Counted from the stretch's first letter, positions 36,685 to 46,986 are shown. The stretch is DNA of 64,000 bases from Deinobacterium chartae (GCF_014202645.1 NZ_JACHHG010000014.1:31975-95974), one strand, 5' to 3'. Program-made: numbers and translations. The notes: generated by a model from the letters alone, not told the origin.

Positions 36685-37570
36685 CGCTGTCCTCCTTGTA
36701 GAAATCCATGAACAGGCTTTCCAGGTTTGCACTCAAAGAGCGCAGGGTGAGCACTTCATACTGGGCGAGGGCCTTGATGAAAGCATCCATGTTGCCAGTG
36801 ACGGTGAACACCACCGTATTGCCCTGAATGCGGGATTCAACCACTGCAGGAACGTTGTGCAACCTGTGAAGGGGCGGAAGTGCTGCAAATTCAACTTCGA
36901 CTTGCTGCTGGGCCTGGTTCTTGAGTTCCATCAGGGGCCTTTGAGCCACCACCTGGCCCTGTTTGATGATCAGGATCTGGTCGGCGGTGCGGTCCACCTC
37001 GCCCAGCACATGGGAGCTGAGGAGCACCGCCTTGCCCTGCTTTTTTGCCTCCAGGATCAGACCATCGAAGGTGTGCTGCAAGAGGGGATCCAGCCCGGAG
37101 GTGGGTTCGTCCAGGATCAGCACCTGTGGGTCGTGCATGAAGGCCTGTATGATGCCGATTTTTTGTTTGTTCCCTTTGGAGAGCTTGCAGATGGGTTTCT
37201 TGGGGTCGAGTTGCAGTTGCTGAATCAATTCGTGGGACAGCCTGGGCAGCGTGATGCCCCTGAGGCTGGCGAAGTAGGTGAGCACATCCAGGGCATTCAT
37301 GTCGGGGTACAGGTTGAGTTCTCCAGGGAGGTAACCCACCTTTCTTCTGATCTCCACCGACTGCTTCTGGATGTCCAGGCCCAGGATGCTGGCCGTCCCC
37401 GAAGTCGGGCGGAGCATGCCAAGCAGGGTACGGATGGTGGTGGTCTTGCCTGCTCCGTTGGGACCCAGAAAACCCAGTATTTGTTTAGCATCCACCTGGA
37501 AACTGAGGTCTTGGATGCCTCTGGAACGTCCATAGGTTTTGCTGAGTGCCTGTACCTGGATGACCGTCAT
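36668..37570 (-). CDS. ABC transporter ATP-binding protein
   Basis: 300-residue ATPase of the drug/bacteriocin exporter group (NatA/BcrA-like). Walker A GPNGAGKTTT near residue 36, Q-loop GYLPGELNLYPDM near 79, signature LSKGNKQK near 128, Walker B VLILDEPTSGLDP near 149, H-loop SSH near 186. The last 80 residues form the usual C-terminal regulatory extension. The signature LSKGN (rather than LSGGQ) is typical of this subfamily. First gene of the operon, behind a leader with a terminator (37694-37727). Confidence 0.88.
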   Translation of the reverse strand: MTVIQVQALSKTYGRSRGIQDLSFQVDAKQILGFLGPNGAGKTTTIRTLLGMLRPTSGTASILGLDIQKQSVEIRRKVGYLPGELNLYPDMNALDVLTYFASLRGITLPRLSHELIQQLQLDPKKPICKLSKGNKQKIGIIQAFMHDPQVLILDEPTSGLDPLLQHTFDGLILEAKKQGKAVLLSSHVLGEVDRTADQILIIKQGQVVAQRPLMELKNQAQQQVEVEFAALPPLHRLHNVPAVVESRIQGNTVVFTVTGNMDAFIKALAQYEVLTLRSLSANLESLFMDFYKEDSDVQRV

Positions 37571-37693
37571 GATGCTCCTTTCGTTGCGTGGCTTAATAAG
37601 GTCTGGGGGAATGCGTTCTGAAACATGTGCTTCTGTGATTTTTGAAACCTTTTGTAGTGCGGCTTTCCGCTGAATCCCCTCCTTTCGAAATAC

Positions 37694-37727
37694 AAAAAAA
37701 GCGAAGACTGTGTTGGTTCAGTCTCCG
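37694..37727 (-). terminator. Intrinsic terminator in the leader of the ABC operon (attenuator)
   Basis: On the minus strand: CGGAGACTG, loop AACCAACA, CAGTCTTCG (9 bp, one G-U), then C and seven T. It lies about 50-80 bases after the predicted transcription start and 124 bases before the ATPase ATG. A full-strength terminator between promoter and first gene indicates conditional read-through. Confidence 0.65.
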
Positions 37728-37780
37728 CCAGGCCCACATATGGAGGTGGGTCTCCAGGCTTTTTGGGCCTCTTTGTCTCC

Positions 37781-37809
37781 AAATTAGACCTGTCCATGCA
37801 CAAAGTCAA
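37781..37809 (-). promoter_or_regulatory. Sigma-70-type promoter of the ABC operon
   Basis: Minus strand TTGACT (37809-37804), 17-base spacer, TAATTT (37786-37781). The best -35/-10 pair in the window. The leader it would produce is about 200 bases long. Confidence 0.6.
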
Positions 37810-38336
37810 GAGGTGCTCATCGCAGCGGGATGAAGCGCGCCCTGACGGCCCCTCAAAACGGGATCAGCACGTGAGAACTCCGCTCCCATACGGGGTTTTC
37901 CTCAGGGGGCGACATCCTCACGATGTCTTGCCCACCACCCTCAAAGCCGCCTTCGAGCTTGACCAACGATGTGTTGCCGTACTTGCCGCGCTGATCCTCG
38001 CCATCATCCAGGTGCACGACGCACCCTTGTAGCGCAAGCAGCACGGTTACGTGCGGGTGAGTGTGTTCCGGCGGGGCCTGCAGGTGGGGCAGGAGACTTG
38101 CTGCTGCGCCCGTCGCGTCAGGTGTACCGGGATCTTGCGGCCCGCCAGATAGAATGCACCTTCGCGTGTGAGCTGACTATGTACATCACCATGATGTCGC
38201 CGCGTCGGGTGTCCGGATGCCCCTGCCCGTGCATGACCGCTGCGTCATCAGTCGCCTCGAGGTGGTCCGTAGTCCACATTGTTTTGACTGCCGCCCACCA
38301 GGACGCATGCACGAGCTGGAGCAGGCAGGTCGTCGG
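37810..38336. other. Gene-poor stretch with possible fragment
   Basis: No recognisable gene. A minus-strand frame at 37853-38044 (63 residues, VVHLDDGEDQRGKYGN...) has protein-like composition but no ribosome site or family; it may be a C-terminal fragment of a lost gene. Confidence 0.35.
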
Positions 38337-38700
38337 TTATTTCAGGAAGAACCTGCAAGGTAACGCACATATCTCGGCAGGGGAGAGGTTGTGTGCCCGG
38401 CGGAACTCGTTCAGGAACCGGTTAATCTGTGGATAGTACAAGACTCGATGCGCCAGGTCCTTCCGATTGGGCAAGGGTGACAGGGGAATTGCGAACTCTC
38501 GACAGATGCTCTGCCGCAGCCTGAGGAACTTGTGAAAGACATAGGGCAGGAAATGCCCTGGGTGGCGAGGTAATGCCCAGGCTGATCAGGGAAGGTGCAG
38601 CAAGCAGTCTTCCGGGCCCAGTTTGTAGTACGAGAAGGACAGTTTCCACGTACTGTTCTGGACCTCGAGAAGGCCTAGAAATTGTTTGTTTGGCAGGGTT
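38337..38700 (-). pseudogene. Broken gene of unknown family
   Basis: Two protein-like minus-strand segments are joined across an internal stop or frameshift near 38580. The upstream one reads TLPNKQFLGLLEVQNS..., then SFSYYKLGPEDCLLHLP. The downstream one reads GHFLPYVFHKFLRLRQSICR..., LSPLPNRKDLAHRVLYYPQ and INRFLNEFRRAHNL, with a stop at 38337. Aromatic/basic helices suggest a nucleic-acid-binding protein or transposase, but I do not recognise the family. It borders the dehydrogenase pseudogene. Confidence 0.4.
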
Positions 38701-38712
38701 GAGCAGGGAAGG

Positions 38713-39186
38713 CGATGAACGCGGTGCTGGAGCGGGGCACGCCCGCTTTTGTGGCTCGGGTCGCGGGCCGGGCGATCGTATTACCTCGCCCATGTACTCG
38801 AGGGCCCTCGAGGCGGCCGTCCGGGCGGCCAAGGGACGCGATGTGGAGGCCCCGGTTTCCGGTTCGCGCCAGCGCGCCGAGGCCAGGCCGCTGGTGGCGA
38901 TGCTGGCGGGCGAAGCCACGGCGGTGAAGGAGGTGCGGCCGCCGCTGGAACCGCTGTGCCACCACAGGGTGCGGTGCGGGGCCGTTTCGCAGGCGCTGCG
39001 CATGAAGCTGACGGTGAACCTGTTCCTGATCGTCACGGCCCCGGCCAAGCCGGGCTTCCTCGAGGTCCTGGGGGCCGCGCTGCTGGCGAGCGCGGTGTCG
39101 CGGGTGAAGGCCCAGGTTCAGCCGCCGCCGCTGCGGCTCGGCCGGTTCATGACGGTGCATGCGACCAGCTTGGCAGGTGGGCGCTA
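38713..39186 (+). pseudogene. Third, decayed copy of the beta-hydroxyacid dehydrogenase
   Basis: The first frame has MNAVLERGTPAFVARVAGR, matching [19 protein letters not shown] of the intact protein. After a frame change come [45 protein letters not shown] and ASAVSRVKA, each matching the gene at 11493-12404 in order. Start, Rossmann fold and C-terminus are missing and there are frameshifts and an internal deletion. Divergence is much greater than for the 176-bp repeat, so this is an older copy. Confidence 0.7.
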
Positions 39187-39304
39187 ACGCGGCGTAAACG
39201 GCCCTGGGGGGACTTGCCCGGGATTCACTGAGGGTCTTTCCGGGAGGGGGGTCCGGGGGAGTCCGGGCAGACCGCGCGGCCAGACCATGGCATCCTGAAG
39301 GCCA

Positions 39305-39402
39305 CAACTCGGGGGAGTAGCGACCTGCAGCGCAGGTGTGGCCATCGTCAATACGGCGCCAAAGGCGACCCGGTGACCGCAGCGAACAGCGAGACCCGAT
39401 CC
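39305..39402 (+). ncRNA. yybP-ykoY (manganese) riboswitch
   Basis: The hallmark elements occur in order: CTCGGGGGAGTAGCG at 39309-39323, an ACCTGC-AGC-GCAGGT stem (39323-39337), CGTCAATACGG at 39346-39356, GGCGACCCGGTGACC at 39364-39378 and GAGACCCGA at 39391-39399. The closing stem P1 pairs TCGGG (39309-39313) with CCCGA (39395-39399). It ends 4 bases before the GGAGGT ribosome site of the next small frame, so control is likely at translation. These riboswitches sense Mn2+ and turn on exporters. Confidence 0.88.
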
Positions 39403-39413
39403 GGAGGTCAGGT

Positions 39414-39536
39414 ATGTCCGCATCGGTGTTTGCCGTTTTGCTGCTGTTGTTTGCGCTGTGGGCCTTTCGGCCGCAGCCCGTCCCGCGCCCGCTGGCTTCC
39501 CGCAGGTCCGGCCCGCGTGACCGGGCGCGCCGCTGA
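39414..39536 (+). CDS. Small membrane peptide between riboswitch and TerC gene
   Basis: 40-residue frame with ATG at 39414 and GGAGGT at 39403-39408 directly behind the riboswitch. It has one transmembrane segment (SVFAVLLLLFALWAF, residues 4-18) and a basic tail (SRRSGPRDRARR). The TerC-family GTG follows after 9 bases without a strong ribosome site of its own, so this frame may serve to couple translation, or encode a true small partner of the exporter. Confidence 0.6.
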   Translation: MSASVFAVLLLLFALWAFRPQPVPRPLASRRSGPRDRARR

Positions 39537-39545
39537 GGGCCGCGC

Positions 39546-40547
39546 GTGGAAACGCTGCTGACGTTCCTGAACGCCGAGTGGCTGGGAAAGGCCGCTTGGC
39601 TATGGCTGACCTTCCTAGGCCTGGTGGTGGCCCTGCTGGCCTTCGACTTGGGCGTGCTGCACCGCAAGACCCAGGAGATCGGCATCCGTCAGAGCCTATG
39701 GATGTCGCTCGGATACATCGCGGTCGCGCTGCTGTACGGCGTGTGGGTGTGGTCGTACCTGGGACCCGAGTCGGGCGTGGCCTTCTTCACCGGTTTCGCA
39801 GTGGAAAAGACCCTGGCGATGGACAACGTCTTCGTCATCTCGCTGATCTTCGCCTACTTCGCGATTCCGCGGGCCTACCAGCACCGGGTGCTGTTCTGGG
39901 GCATTCTGGGCGTGATCGTGCTGCGCGGCCTGATGATCGGGCTGGGAGCGGCGCTGGTGGATCAGTTCAGCTGGGTGCTGTACCTGTTCGGGGCCTTTTT
40001 GATCCTGACCGGCGTCCGGATGCTGCGCGGCGGGGACGAGGAGACCGATATCTCCCGCAACCCGGTGCTGAAGTTCTTGCGCCGCAGGTTGCGCATCACG
40101 CCCGAACTGCACGGCGAACACTTTTTCGTGCGGCAGCCGGATCCGGTGAGCGGGCGGCTGGTGCGCTACGCCACCCCGCTGTTCCTGGCTCTGGTGATAG
40201 TCGAGATCGCCGACGTGATCTTCGCGGTGGACTCCATTCCGGCCATTTTTGCGATCACCACCGATCCCTTCATCGTCTACACCTCGAACATCTTTGCCAT
40301 CTTGGGGCTGCGGGCGCTGTACTTCGCGCTCTCGGCCATGGTGCACCGCTTCCGGTACCTCAAGACCGCGCTGGCGCTGGTGCTGGTGTTCATTGGCGGC
40401 AAGATCTTCTACAACCAGTTCTTCGGCAAGCTCGACCCGGCCATCTCGCTGGGTGTCACCCTGGCTCTGCTGGCAGGCGGCGTGGTGTACTCGCTGGTCC
40501 GGACCCACCGTGAGACCCAGCAGGCTTCGCTCCCCACCGAGCGCTGA
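39546..40547 (+). CDS. TerC-family membrane protein, predicted Mn2+ exporter
   Basis: 333-residue integral membrane protein of the TerC/Alx/YkoY family. GTG start at 39546. About nine hydrophobic segments. The two conserved acidic motifs are FAVEKTLAMDNVFV near residues 86-99 and VEIADVIFAVDSIPAIFAI near 219-237, both characteristic of the family and thought to bind metal. The yybP-ykoY riboswitch upstream strongly supports manganese export rather than tellurite resistance. Manganese control matters in Deinococcus, whose radiation and oxidant tolerance depends on high Mn; that link is inference. Confidence 0.88.
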   Translation: METLLTFLNAEWLGKAAWLWLTFLGLVVALLAFDLGVLHRKTQEIGIRQSLWMSLGYIAVALLYGVWVWSYLGPESGVAFFTGFAVEKTLAMDNVFVISLIFAYFAIPRAYQHRVLFWGILGVIVLRGLMIGLGAALVDQFSWVLYLFGAFLILTGVRMLRGGDEETDISRNPVLKFLRRRLRITPELHGEHFFVRQPDPVSGRLVRYATPLFLALVIVEIADVIFAVDSIPAIFAITTDPFIVYTSNIFAILGLRALYFALSAMVHRFRYLKTALALVLVFIGGKIFYNQFFGKLDPAISLGVTLALLAGGVVYSLVRTHRETQQASLPTER

Positions 40548-40565
40548 GGTTTTGCCGTGTCGCAT

Positions 40566-40602
40566 CGGAGCGGACTCGAGCGCGCTGCTCGAGTCCGCTC
40601 CG
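40566..40602 (+). terminator. 16-bp perfect hairpin after the TerC gene
   Basis: Bases 40566-40581 and 40587-40602 are exact complements (CGGAGCGGACTCGAGC / GCTCGAGTCCGCTCCG) around the loop GCGCT, 18 bases beyond the stop. No T-run follows. Confidence 0.65.
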
Positions 40603-40629
40603 CATCCTACGGAAACTCCAACGCCCATC

Positions 40630-40890
40630 ACGCATGCTGAAGCTTCACCCTGGACACCCTGCGGATCTTCCAGCGGTGCTTCGCGCCCTTTGCTCAGCAC
40701 CTTCGGCAACGGCACTGGGCCAGTGTATACGTGCAGGGCCTGCTCGGCTTCGCGCTCCACAAAAGCATGCAACCCGCTCCGACGTGATCGCTCCCGGCAA
40801 GAGCGATCACGTCCGGCACTTCATCACCGGCAGCGCTGGGACACCGCGCCGATCGAACTCCAACTCGCCCAGCGCGCCCGCCACCGCTTC
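40630..40890 (+). pseudogene. Fragment of an IS701/IS4-type transposase
   Basis: TLDTLRIFQRCFAPFAQHL followed by RQRHWASVYVQGLL and HKSMQP reads like the conserved N-terminus of IS701-type transposases (a 'FAPFF..R..W..A..Y..GLL....RKS' pattern). After a frame change comes RHFITGSAWDTAPIELQLAQRA, matching the following 'LQHFI..S.WD' part. No DDE region is present. A 13-bp perfect stem (40781-40793 with 40801-40813) lies within it. Confidence 0.5.
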
Positions 40891-40895
40891 GGCAC

Positions 40896-41318
40896 TCAGT
40901 CGCGCGCGTCCGGCTGCGGGGCGAGGGCGTCGCGCAGCCGCACCAGGAGTTCTTCTCCGCGTTCGTACCCGGGGCGGACGAAGACCATGGCGATGTTGCT
41001 CCAGTCCTGCACGGCCGCGACTTCCTGACCGCCCTCTTGGAGTTTCAGGTGCGGGTACGCGCCGTACTCCACGAAGCAGTCGAACTCGCGCGCGACCTGC
41101 TCGAGGGCGAGGGTGGCTTCTTCGGTCCAGCGCAGCCGGTACGGGAGCAAGAAGGCCGGTTTGCCGCACGACCCGCCGAGTCCGATCAGGGGCATCCCGG
41201 CGACGACGGGCACCGTGTCGCGCAGGCGGGCGCGCTCGAGGAAGGCGTGGCGGTCGCGCACGAGGGCAGGGCTGGTCTTGAGGCTGGCGACGTACGGTCC
41301 GACGGTGAGTTTGGGCAT
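40896..41318 (-). CDS. Hypothetical protein in copper operon
   Basis: 140-residue cytoplasmic protein, not recognised. ATG at 41318 with AGGAG upstream, 48 bases after copA on the same strand, so probably co-transcribed. Notable parts: VPVVAGMPLIGLGGSCGKPAFLLPYRLRW (about residues 36-64) with one cysteine, an acidic-hydrophobic middle, and VFVRPGYERGEELLVRLRDAL. No CxxC or Met-rich copper motif is visible, so a direct copper role is only suggested by position. Confidence 0.6.
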   Translation of the reverse strand: MPKLTVGPYVASLKTSPALVRDRHAFLERARLRDTVPVVAGMPLIGLGGSCGKPAFLLPYRLRWTEEATLALEQVAREFDCFVEYGAYPHLKLQEGGQEVAAVQDWSNIAMVFVRPGYERGEELLVRLRDALAPQPDARD

Positions 41319-41366
41319 GGCAGGGAACTCCTGGGGCGGGGCAGCGCTGGGCTGCCCCGGGAAGGT

Positions 41367-43877
<2,511 letters not shown>

Positions 43878-43887
43878 GGGCTCCTCC

Positions 43888-43901
43888 TATCCCCCCTAGG
43901 G
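43888..43901. promoter_or_regulatory. CsoR operator of copA, CCCCCCTAGGGGGG
   Basis: Perfect 14-bp palindrome just upstream of the copA ribosome site. It fits the G/C-tract-flanked pseudo-palindromes bound by CsoR-type copper sensors. A further GGGGGATAC half-site lies at 43931-43939. Confidence 0.7.
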
Positions 43902-43995
43902 GGGTCTTGGTACGTCAAGAATACATCCGACTGGGGGGATACGCAATAGTCTCTTGGTTTTGCGCGTCTTAAACCGAGTTTTCCTTTGGATCATC

Positions 43996-44024
43996 TTGAC
44001 ACCCCCTAGGGGTGGGTATAGGAT
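43996..44024 (+). promoter_or_regulatory. copZ-csoR promoter with CsoR operator in the spacer
   Basis: TTGACA (43996-44001), 17-base spacer, TAGGAT (44019-44024). The spacer contains CCCCCTAGGGG, a CsoR-like site, so bound repressor would block polymerase. The copZ ribosome site AAGGAGG follows at 44031-44037, making the 5' leader very short. Confidence 0.7.
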
Positions 44025-44043
44025 GGAGACAAGGAGGAAGCTC

Positions 44044-44256
44044 GTGACCCCCATCGAACTGAACATCACCGGTATGACCTGCGGACACTGCCAAGCCGGC
44101 GTTACCCGCGCCCTCAAGGCCGTTCCCGGCGTCGCTGACGCCCAAGTAGACCTCCAGACCGGACGCGCTACCGTATACGGCGACGCCCGGCCCGAAGCGC
44201 TCATCGCAGCCGTCCTCGAGGAAGGCTACGGCGCCCAGGCGGCGAACCCCCAATGA
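44044..44256 (+). CDS. copZ: Copper chaperone CopZ (HMA domain)
   Basis: 70-residue cytosolic copper carrier. GTG start at 44044 with AAGGAGG at 44031-44037. GMTCGHC (residues about 10-16) is the copper-binding MxCxxC loop; the rest follows the beta-alpha-beta-beta-alpha-beta HMA pattern (VTRALKAVPGVADAQVDLQTG). It overlaps csoR by ATGA. It should hand Cu+ to CopA and possibly to CsoR. Confidence 0.92.
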   Translation: MTPIELNITGMTCGHCQAGVTRALKAVPGVADAQVDLQTGRATVYGDARPEALIAAVLEEGYGAQAANPQ

Positions 44257-44591
44257 CCGACCCCGCGCCCGAGCCCCACACCCCCCAGGGGGAGAGCTGC
44301 CACGCGCATACCGAGACGCACCTGTGCATGCCCGAGGACGCCCGCGTCAAAGCGGCGCGCCGACTGGCCATCGCCCGCGGACACCTTGAGAGCGTGCGCC
44401 GCTCGCTCGAGAACCCCGACGTGTACTGCGTCGACGTCCTCAAACAACTCAAGGCCGTGCAGGGTGCCATCGAAGGGGCCGCGGCCGTGGTGCTGCGCGG
44501 ACACCTCGAAGCACACGTCGCGACCGCCCACGAGCGCGGCGACGAGCAGAAAATCGTCGACGAGCTCATGGAAGTCTTCAAGTACACCTGA
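44253..44591 (+). CDS. csoR: CsoR-family copper-sensing repressor
   Basis: 112-residue all-helical repressor. ATG overlaps copZ. After an N-terminal His/Cys-containing tail (SCHAHTETHLCMPEDARV) the CsoR core begins: ARRLAIARGHLESVRRSL, then DVYCVDVLKQLKAVQGAIEGAA and VLRGHLEAHVATA. Ligands correspond to Cys (VYC), His (GHL) and a second His in place of the usual second Cys. This C-H-H set is the arrangement described for the Thermus thermophilus CsoR. It should repress both divergent copper operons when copper is low. Confidence 0.9.
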   Translation: MTDPAPEPHTPQGESCHAHTETHLCMPEDARVKAARRLAIARGHLESVRRSLENPDVYCVDVLKQLKAVQGAIEGAAAVVLRGHLEAHVATAHERGDEQKIVDELMEVFKYT

Positions 44592-44593
44592 GG

Positions 44594-44625
44594 CCATGCG
44601 GGCACCCTCGAGGGTGCCCGCATGG
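44594..44625. terminator. 32-bp perfect palindrome between convergent genes
   Basis: CCATGCGGGCACCCTC and its exact complement, no loop bases, 3 bases beyond the csoR stop and 23 before the monooxygenase stop. Likely bidirectional terminator; no T-run. Confidence 0.65.
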
Positions 44626-44648
44626 GCAGCATGCCGCCTGCAGGAGCG

Positions 44649-45680
44649 TTAGCGCTGCGTCGCCGGTCGCCAACCGATGGCGGGGGCGATGTGCCGGGCG
44701 ACGGTCTCGAGGAGTTGCGCGTTGTACTCCACACCCAGCTGATTGGGAACGGTCAGCAGCAGCGTATCGGCCTCGCGCACGGCGGCGTCGCGGCTGAGCT
44801 CCTCGGCGATCACGTCCGGCTCGCCCACGTAACTGCGACCAAAGCGCGCCTGTACCCCCTCGAGTTCCCCGATCTGGTCACGGGTCGAAGCGCTTCCGAA
44901 CAGGCGCCGGTCCAAGTCGCTCACGATGGGCAGCACGCTGCGGCTCACCGACACGCGCGGCTTGCCGGGGTGCCCCGCCGCGCGCCACGCGTCGCGGAAC
45001 AGCGCGATCTGCTCGGCCTGCAGCACGTCAAAAGGTACGCCGGTGTTCTCGCTCAGCAGCGTCGAGCTCATCAGGTGCATGCCCTGCTCCCCGGCCCACG
45101 CGGCGGTCTGCCGGGTACCCGAGCCCCACCAGATGCGCTCGCTCAGGCCCGGCGACTGCGGCTGAATGGCCAGCGTGGCTTGCGAGGGTACGCCGCCCGC
45201 GTCGGCGTGCACGACCGGGGCCCCGGCGATGGCCGCGCGGAAGAGCTCGGTCTTGGCCCGGGCAAGGTCCGCTGCCGTCTCGCCCGGCTGCGGGACGTAA
45301 CCGAACGCTTCGGAGCCACGGAAGGCGGGTTCGGGAGAGCCGCGGCTCAGGCCGAGCTGTAGCCGCCCGCCGCTGAGCAGATCGGTGATCGCGGCCTCCT
45401 CGGCCATGCCCAGCGGATTTTCGTAACGCATGTCGATGACCGCCGTGCCGAGCTCGATGCGGCTCGTTCGCGCGGCCATCGCCGCGAGCAGCGGGAACGG
45501 CGCGGAGAGCTGGCGCGCGAAGTGGTGTACCCGCAAGAAAGCGCCGTCCAGACCGAGCGCTTCGGCGGCGACGGCCAGTTCAACGGTTTGCAGGAGCGCC
45601 TCGCGGGCCGTTGGCGTGTGCGAGCCGGGGACGGCCTGCCAGTGGCCGAAGGTGAGAAAGCCGATTCGTTTGTCGTGCAT
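44649..45680 (-). CDS. Luciferase-like monooxygenase (LLM) family flavin oxidoreductase
   Basis: 343-residue TIM-barrel flavin-dependent enzyme. ATG at 45680; the frame upstream of it is not supported. Typical LLM elements: LGLDGAFLRVHHFA near residue 43, FPLLAAMAARTSRIELGTAVIDMRYENPLGMAEEAAITDLLSGGR arranged in order from about 62 to 106, LGLSRGSPEP near 109, and QPQSPGLSERIWWGSGTRQTA near 181. Substrate is unknown; relatives attack alkanesulphonates, long-chain alkanes or xenobiotics. Single gene convergent with csoR. Confidence 0.85.
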   Translation of the reverse strand: MHDKRIGFLTFGHWQAVPGSHTPTAREALLQTVELAVAAEALGLDGAFLRVHHFARQLSAPFPLLAAMAARTSRIELGTAVIDMRYENPLGMAEEAAITDLLSGGRLQLGLSRGSPEPAFRGSEAFGYVPQPGETAADLARAKTELFRAAIAGAPVVHADAGGVPSQATLAIQPQSPGLSERIWWGSGTRQTAAWAGEQGMHLMSSTLLSENTGVPFDVLQAEQIALFRDAWRAAGHPGKPRVSVSRSVLPIVSDLDRRLFGSASTRDQIGELEGVQARFGRSYVGEPDVIAEELSRDAAVREADTLLLTVPNQLGVEYNAQLLETVARHIAPAIGWRPATQR

Positions 45681-45933
45681 GACATACCTCTGGAGAGACG
45701 CGCTGACTGTAAGGCGGCGGGTAAAGCTGCGCCGGATACCGCTCGCTGAGTGTACCCGAGCGACCGGCCTGAAGTGGGAGGGCCCAGAACGGTCACGCTT
45801 TCTCGCAGGAGCGCCCTCGAGGCCAGTTCGTGTCAAAGTTCTGGGTCACGGCACGCAGGCTGTCGCACGGTATGGCTGCGCAAAGGCCCGAACGGGCGCA
45901 GGCGCTTCCTTGCCTCTTCCCCGGACTCGGCTT

Positions 45934-46986
45934 TTAGGACAGGGCGGGTGGCTCCGCGATCACCAGTCGGTTGCGCCCACTGCGTTTTGCGGCGTACAGC
46001 GCCTGATCCACCAGTTCCAGTTGCCGGGAGGCTTCGAAACGGTGCACGTCCTGTAGCAGGCCCAAGGACACGGTGACCGGAAAGGGAATGTTGATAAAGG
46101 TGTGCGCCTCTACCGCGCGCCGCAGCCGCTCGGCCACCTTTTCGGCCTGCGCGGCGTTGGTGTTGCGCAGCAGCACCAGGAATTCCTCGCCGCCGACCCG
46201 GTAGGCGCGGTCGGCGGGATGCAGCGATGCGCGCATCAGGTGGGCAAGTGTGCTGAGGACCTCGTCGCCGACTCCGTGGCCGAACGTGTCGTTGATGCGC
46301 TTGAAGTGGTCGATGTCCAGGGCGAGCAGGTGGTCGTGAGCCTTGAAGTGCGGCTGGTCGTGCTGCAGTTGCCGTCGGTTCCCCAGTCCGGTGAGGGCGT
46401 CGGTGGCTGCCTGTTCGCGGTACATCTGGGTGAGCTCCCGCATTCGCTGAAAGGTGTAGAGCATGTGTAAAACGACCACGAGGCTCAGGGCGTTGGTCAA
46501 GTTGATGGGCAGGTAGGAGCGGAGCAGCAGCTCTGGGCCGTGGGGAACCAGCAGCAGGCCCAGGTTGTGAACGCTGAAGATGATCGCCACCGACCACCAG
46601 GGCAGCTGGCCGCGCCGCCGGCGTGCGTGCCGCAGCAGCGCGGCCATCACGATCACGCTGGCTATGCTCAGCACGGCCACGATGACGCCGTTGCCGCCGA
46701 GGATCAGACGGTAGGTCAGCACTGGAAGCGCGGCGAGCAGGGCGGCCCGGGGGCCCAGAATCAGGGCGGTTGCGGCAAGGGGGACGGTACGCAGATCGGC
46801 GATGATGCCCGGCGCGAGCTGGATCGGACTCAGCATCAGCAGCACGGAAGCCAGGGCCGCGCCACCGATGTGGGCGAGCCGTGCCCGGCGCTGCTCCAGG
46901 TTCGGAAAGGCGTTATAGAGCAGGCAGGCCGCGTACGTCAGGGTGACGAGCAGGCAAAAATTGAAGATCAGCGGGTAAAACTCCAT
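45934..46986 (-). CDS. Membrane-bound diguanylate cyclase (GGDEF)
   Basis: 350-residue cyclic-di-GMP synthase. I prefer the ATG at 46986 with GGAAAGG upstream over a TTG 21 bases earlier. Six or so hydrophobic segments fill residues 1-165, resembling the 5TMR-LYT/7TM sensor type. The GGDEF domain starts near 185 (TDALTGLGNRRQL), with LALDIDHFKRINDTFGH near 213 and the active-site RVGGEEFLVLL near 254, i.e. GGEEF. An RxxD-type inhibitory site upstream is not obvious. Stands alone. Confidence 0.88.
   Translation of the reverse strand: MEFYPLIFNFCLLVTLTYAACLLYNAFPNLEQRRARLAHIGGAALASVLLMLSPIQLAPGIIADLRTVPLAATALILGPRAALLAALPVLTYRLILGGNGVIVAVLSIASVIVMAALLRHARRRRGQLPWWSVAIIFSVHNLGLLLVPHGPELLLRSYLPINLTNALSLVVVLHMLYTFQRMRELTQMYREQAATDALTGLGNRRQLQHDQPHFKAHDHLLALDIDHFKRINDTFGHGVGDEVLSTLAHLMRASLHPADRAYRVGGEEFLVLLRNTNAAQAEKVAERLRRAVEAHTFINIPFPVTVSLGLLQDVHRFEASRQLELVDQALYAAKRSGRNRLVIAEPPALS

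Noticed and set aside
37567..37809. 80-residue minus-strand frame over the ABC leader
   Set aside because: It overlaps the -35 region, the leader terminator and its T-run; a coding function is unlikely. A leader peptide starting at the CATATG region was considered but has no ribosome site.
40781..40813. 13-bp perfect stem as an insertion-sequence end or terminator
   Set aside because: It lies inside the transposase-like fragment's coding sequence and has no T-run or matching partner; kept only as a note.
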